Positions 50,911 to 54,288 of a stretch of 54,288 nucleotides of DNA are shown here, one piece after another. The notes beneath the pieces are model-generated. The model did not search any database. It was not told where the DNA came from and was given only the letters and a program-made list of their open reading frames with translations. Position numbers and translations under genes: made by a program. The stretch is from JABDGC01 sp964466595 (GTDB taxonomy: Bacteria; Pseudomonadota; Gammaproteobacteria; DSM-16500). The DNA is taken from NCBI GenBank assembly GCA_964466595.1, contig CAYXNR010000012.1, forward strand, positions 1 through 54,288. The letters are read 5' to 3'. The first letter of the stretch is position 1. Each line of letters begins with the position of its first letter.

Positions 50911-52218
50911 ATGCTATACAATGATAAAATTTTTGGAACTATTAACATGGCGCTGCACAGTACTAAGCACTTCAGTAGCAATCCCTATCCACAAACTAAG
51001 GCATTTTTGCCACTTTTTATGGTGATTCTGCTTGATGTAGCAGGAATAATTTTGGTTTTACCCGTTCTAGCACCCCTGATTTTACGAACCGATAGCGCCC
51101 TCGTCCCCCCTTATACCCCCTTATTATTGCGAGATTTTTTATATGGGCTATCTCTCGCCATTTTTCCCCTTTTTATGTTTTTAAGCACACCCATCCTCGG
51201 AGACTTATCTGATAAATTTGGCCGTAAAAAAATCCTACTGCTTTGCCTCATCATTAGTAGTCTCAGTTATGTAATCGCCGCTGTCGGCATCATCTATGGC
51301 AGTTTATTGATGTTATTTGCTAGCCGAGCTCTTGGCGGTCTAGCCGCTGGCACCCAACCGGTTGCTACTGCAGCAATTATTGACTTCAGTAGCCCTCAAA
51401 CAAAAACCAAAAACCTGGCTTGGGTGGTTTTTAATAGCTCCCTTGGCCTCATTCTTGGCCCTGCCTTAGGTGGGATCACAGCAGATAAAAATATCCTGAG
51501 TTGGTTTAGCTATGAAACACCGTTTTTTGTTGCGGCCGGTGTTTGTTTTTTGAATGCGCTACTCTTACAGCTTTTTTTACAGGAAGCTAGTCCTGCCAAA
51601 ACAGGCGTGACTATTCACCTGACTAAAGGATTCACCTTGTTTATGACAGCCTTAACAGAGCAAAAGTTTCGTTTATTATCTATACTTTATTTTTGTTTTC
51701 TCTTGGCCTGGGGTTTGTATTATCAAACAATCAACTGGCTTTTTTTGAAAGAATTTAATTATAGTGTCGCAAAACTAGGACTTTTTGTTTCTTTTATCGG
51801 AGTTATTTTTGCTTTTGGAACGGGCATGGTGGTGCGTTTTATTTTAAGATTTTTTTCTAGTGAAATAAATATCTTTACTTTTTTTATTTTTACCATGGCA
51901 CTTGCCAATGTAGGCGCTGCAATGAGTAATAGCGAGCTTGCGCAATGGCTCTGGGTTATTCTGAATGCAGCTAGTAATGTTATTTGCTTAACAGTCGCGC
52001 TTAGTATTTTTTCAAATTTAGTTGATCAGAAATCACAAGGATGGATAATGGGCGTAACTGGCTCGATTGGCGCACTGACCTGGACTATTGGGGGGCTCAT
52101 TGCCGGCCCGCTTGGCTATCTTAGTATCTACTTACCGCTGTGGATAGCAGGCAGCTTATGTTTTACCAGTTTTGTATTAATGATTATTTATCGTAAAACC
52201 CACTCCAATAATTCTTGA
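50911..52218 (+). CDS. MFS transporter, TetA-like
   Basis: A carrier of about 435 residues with twelve predicted membrane helices. Motif A reads GDLSDKFGRKKILL, and ASRALGGLAAGTQPVATAAI is the helix-5 motif of drug/proton antiporters. The start is uncertain: a TTG at 50881, an ATG at 50911 and an ATG at 50947 (before MALHSTKHF) are all in frame, and TATACAAT near 50914-50921 could be a -10 favouring 50947. It lies 8-75 bp after the propeller gene. The substrate is unknown. Confidence 0.85.
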   Translation: MLYNDKIFGTINMALHSTKHFSSNPYPQTKAFLPLFMVILLDVAGIILVLPVLAPLILRTDSALVPPYTPLLLRDFLYGLSLAIFPLFMFLSTPILGDLSDKFGRKKILLLCLIISSLSYVIAAVGIIYGSLLMLFASRALGGLAAGTQPVATAAIIDFSSPQTKTKNLAWVVFNSSLGLILGPALGGITADKNILSWFSYETPFFVAAGVCFLNALLLQLFLQEASPAKTGVTIHLTKGFTLFMTALTEQKFRLLSILYFCFLLAWGLYYQTINWLFLKEFNYSVAKLGLFVSFIGVIFAFGTGMVVRFILRFFSSEINIFTFFIFTMALANVGAAMSNSELAQWLWVILNAASNVICLTVALSIFSNLVDQKSQGWIMGVTGSIGALTWTIGGLIAGPLGYLSIYLPLWIAGSLCFTSFVLMIIYRKTHSNNS

Positions 52219-52295
52219 CCCTTTTCTGATCTTCCTCCATGATTAGCTAAAACCTCTTTTCATTTATAAAATCGAAGGCTTAACCCTTAGCGAGG

Positions 52296-53504
52296 ATGGC
52301 TGTGGATCTTAAATTATTAGGCAGTATTTTACTCATTGTCGGCACCTCTATTGGCGCAGGGATGTTGGGCCTGCCCATTGTCGCCGCCGAATTAGGTTTT
52401 AGCGGCTCACTCCTTCTCCTTTTTGGCTGCTGGTTGATCATGACTGTCAGTGCCTTTTTAATTTTAGAGGTCAATCTTTGGCTCCCTCAGAACAACAATC
52501 TGATCTCGATGGCTAAAGCGACACTCGGCCCCTTCGGACAAATCATCTCTTGGCTTACTTATTTATTACTTCTCTATTCACTTTTATGTGCCTATATTGC
52601 AGGGGGGAGTGATTTATTTTATAGCTTATTCGCCATGAAGGGGATCGAGCTTTCTCAACAAACTGCAGCTATTCTTTTCACTATTATTTTTGGTTCTATT
52701 GTTTTTCTTGGTATTCGTTCAGTGGATCAGGTCAATCGCTGGTTAATACTCCTCAAATTTTCTGCTTACTTTATTTTAGTTGCCCTCCTCTTTCCCTTTA
52801 TTTCACTTGATAAACTCAGCTCAGGGAATCTTGCTCATCTGAGCTCAGCGGCGGCGATCACTGTAACCATCACTTCTTTTGGTTTTGCAATTATTATTCC
52901 TAGCCTGCGCGTTTATTTTTCTGGCAATATACCTAAACTTAAAACAGCTCTCCTGATTGGCAGCCTGATCCCTTTATTTATCTATATCATTTGGGATCTC
53001 GTTATTATGGGAGTGATTCCGCTTCAAGGCAAAGAGAGCCTCGTTTCTATTTTACATTCCGCTAATTCAACCTCTGAGTTAATCAGCACCATCAATCATG
53101 TGACTAAAAACAATTCTGTTATGCTCTTTGCTAAATTATTCACTTCCGTTTGTGTCTTAACTTCTTTTCTTGGCGTCGCCTTATGTTTAATCGATTTTCT
53201 TGCCGATGGACTACAACTCGAAAAGAAAGGCTTTTCTTATTTTATTATTCTGGCTCTCGCCTTTTTACCCTCCCTCATCATTGCCTTATATTTTCCTCAT
53301 ATTTTTATTAAGGCTTTGAGTTACGCTGGTATTTATTGTCTTGTGCTACTCGTCTTGCTGCCAGCAGCTATGGCTTGGGGGGGGCGTTACCGTCGACAAC
53401 TGCGTACTAACTTTAAGGTCTTCGGTGGAAAATTATTATTACTAGCTTTAATTGCGATTTCTTTGGTTTTGATTGGGAAAGCTGTATTAAACTTTCTACC
53501 TTAA
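52296..53504 (+). CDS. Aromatic amino-acid permease, TyrP/TnaB/Mtr type
   Basis: A 402-residue transporter with about eleven membrane helices of the hydroxy/aromatic amino-acid permease family (HAAAP). The N-terminus GTSIGAGMLGLPIVAAELGF is diagnostic. TITSFGFAIIIPSLRVYF and FTSVCVLTSFLGVALCLIDF match conserved regions. Tyrosine or tryptophan uptake with protons is likely; which one cannot be read. It lies 77 bp after the TetA-like gene, perhaps with its own promoter. Confidence 0.9.
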   Translation: MAVDLKLLGSILLIVGTSIGAGMLGLPIVAAELGFSGSLLLLFGCWLIMTVSAFLILEVNLWLPQNNNLISMAKATLGPFGQIISWLTYLLLLYSLLCAYIAGGSDLFYSLFAMKGIELSQQTAAILFTIIFGSIVFLGIRSVDQVNRWLILLKFSAYFILVALLFPFISLDKLSSGNLAHLSSAAAITVTITSFGFAIIIPSLRVYFSGNIPKLKTALLIGSLIPLFIYIIWDLVIMGVIPLQGKESLVSILHSANSTSELISTINHVTKNNSVMLFAKLFTSVCVLTSFLGVALCLIDFLADGLQLEKKGFSYFIILALAFLPSLIIALYFPHIFIKALSYAGIYCLVLLVLLPAAMAWGGRYRRQLRTNFKVFGGKLLLLALIAISLVLIGKAVLNFLP

Positions 53505-53528
53505 ACGCCTGCGTTCCTTATAGGCGTT
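53504..53528. terminator. Possible bidirectional terminator stem
   Basis: AACGCCT...AGGCGTT with an 11-nt loop, between the permease and the convergent gene that ends at 53551. A second stem (GCGTTCATGC...GCATAAACGC) overlaps it. No T-run follows. Confidence 0.35.
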
Positions 53529-53550
53529 CATGCGAAGAAAGCATAAACGC

Positions 53551-54249
53551 TTATCCTTCAAAATCTAAGCGCGGGTCGAGTTCATGGGATGGTTGCTGAG
53601 AAGAGTCAGAATCTAAGGATGCTTCTTGTGCAAATAAACTAAAAGCTTGTTTTTTTCTTGCTGGTCTTTCTAAGCCTAAAAGAGCTTGATCTGGGGGGTT
53701 ACCGCTAAAAAATGTTTGATCGCGGGCTACTTGAAAAGAGGCTTCCTGTTGTAACAAACGCTGCTGAGACAACAAATGAAACTCAGAGGGTGAGCCGCCT
53801 ATCCCTCTCAGTGGAGAATCATTAAATCTGCTAACATTTTCCATTTCTGAGAGCTGTTCTATGTTCTGTATTTCGATAGGGATTTCATTTTCAGTAGCCG
53901 GTTGGTGAATTGCTTCTGGTAGGTTTTCAGTTTTAGATTTTTGTCGCTTGCTACTGCTACTGCTACTGCTACTGCTAGCACATTTTTCTTCCCTTTCCCC
54001 ATGCTGTATTTCTACAGAAGGTTCATTTGCAATAGCCGGTTCACGAGAAGCTGTTTCCACCAGGCATCTAGCTTTACGTTTTTTTCGACTAGTGCTTTTC
54101 TCTTGACTTGCTAGAAGCTGTTCTGCGCCAGCTGCCGCCGCTTCCCTAGGAATTGCAGTTGCAGCAGCCAGTTCACGGGCTAGCTTTTTTTCTTTATGTT
54201 TTCGATGATTGCGAGCATTTCTGGTAATGGCATTGACCTGCCCGGCTTT
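53551..54249 (-). CDS. Unrecognised low-complexity protein, 5' end disrupted or unseen
   Basis: No family is recognised. The frame is open from 54249 down to 53551, but the only start inside is a GTG at 54060, leaving a basic N-terminal part (RNARNHRKHKEKKLAREL, then Ala-rich and KKRKAR segments) without a start. An ATG in the next frame near 54225 leads into the run of seven A at about 54186-54192. A -1 shift there would join it to the main frame. Downstream are a nine-serine run encoded by GCTACT repeats (53950-53979), a Q-rich and an acidic region. Basic, Q-rich and acidic blocks resemble the protein at 13384. Confidence 0.5.
   Translation of the reverse strand, partial: KAGQVNAITRNARNHRKHKEKKLARELAAATAIPREAAAAGAEQLLASQEKSTSRKKRKARCLVETASREPAIANEPSVEIQHGEREEKCASSSSSSSSSKRQKSKTENLPEAIHQPATENEIPIEIQNIEQLSEMENVSRFNDSPLRGIGGSPSEFHLLSQQRLLQQEASFQVARDQTFFSGNPPDQALLGLERPARKKQAFSLFAQEASLDSDSSQQPSHELDPRLDFEG
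53950..53979. repeat. GCTACT hexanucleotide tract (polyserine)
   Basis: Four exact GCTACT units and a final GCTAGC encode a run of serines in the minus-strand frame. The unit length keeps frame, so slippage changes only serine number. Confidence 0.85.
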
Positions 54250-54288
54250 TTAGGGCCAAATTTACATAGAAATCCCAGCCCCAATTGT

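Overview
The window reads as chromosome of a moderately A+T-rich gammaproteobacterium, most likely of the order Legionellales (the Coxiella / Rickettsiella / Aquicella neighbourhood). The reasons are classical gammaproteobacterial gene orders (prmB-aroC; smc-ligA; yceD-rpmF-plsX-fabHDG-acpP-fabF-mltG-tmk-holB-tatD; ratA-rnfH divergent from smpB), together with an ankyrin-repeat protein, eukaryote-like low-complexity proteins and secreted repeat proteins typical of intracellular relatives. The genus is an inference.

Layout. 1-2.2 kb: the 3' part of an ankyrin-repeat gene, then an A+T-rich gap with a DnaA-box-like cluster. 2.2-8.3 kb (minus): nagZ, hpt, fadE and a membrane sulfatase-fold protein. 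8.4-13.1 kb: prmB-aroC, convergent yciB, then udk abutting a GGDEF-like/EAL gene. 13.1-14.7 kb: a palindromic repeat, an unrecognised protein with an 80-residue duplication, and a second palindromic repeat. 14.7-20.3 kb (minus): smc-ligA. 20.4-23.1 kb: histidine kinase and response regulator, convergent with a BON-domain gene. 23.2-31.1 kb (minus): mltG-tmk-holB-tatD-lolC/E-lolD-comEC. 31.3-37.4 kb (minus): the fatty-acid/phospholipid cluster from yceD to fabF. 37.5-39.2 kb: bamE, ratA-rnfH and smpB. 39.2-41.4 kb: an ABC exporter, then ssrA (tmRNA). 41.4-43 kb: a small island at the 3' end of ssrA, bounded by partial copies of it. 43-54.3 kb: an accessory region with an acetyltransferase, an orphan protein, a thiolase, two MFS carriers, an ABC exporter, an outer-membrane barrel plus secreted six-repeat protein pair, an aromatic amino-acid permease and a low-complexity protein at the edge.

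Working together: fabD/H/G/F, acpP and plsX make acyl chains for membrane lipids, while fadE and a thiolase act in fatty-acid breakdown. The Lol proteins and BamE serve outer-membrane biogenesis; nagZ and mltG handle peptidoglycan. SmpB and tmRNA rescue stalled ribosomes.

The most unusual signals are: a tmRNA whose predicted tag is 24 residues with a second internal AND start and whose 3' CCA is not encoded; the ssrA-targeted mini-island carrying an apparently autoregulated HTH gene coupled to an unknown exported protein; an inverted pair of near-identical ~110-bp nested-palindrome repeats 33 kb apart; and palindrome-plus-tandem repeats abutting the stop codons of comEC and fabF.
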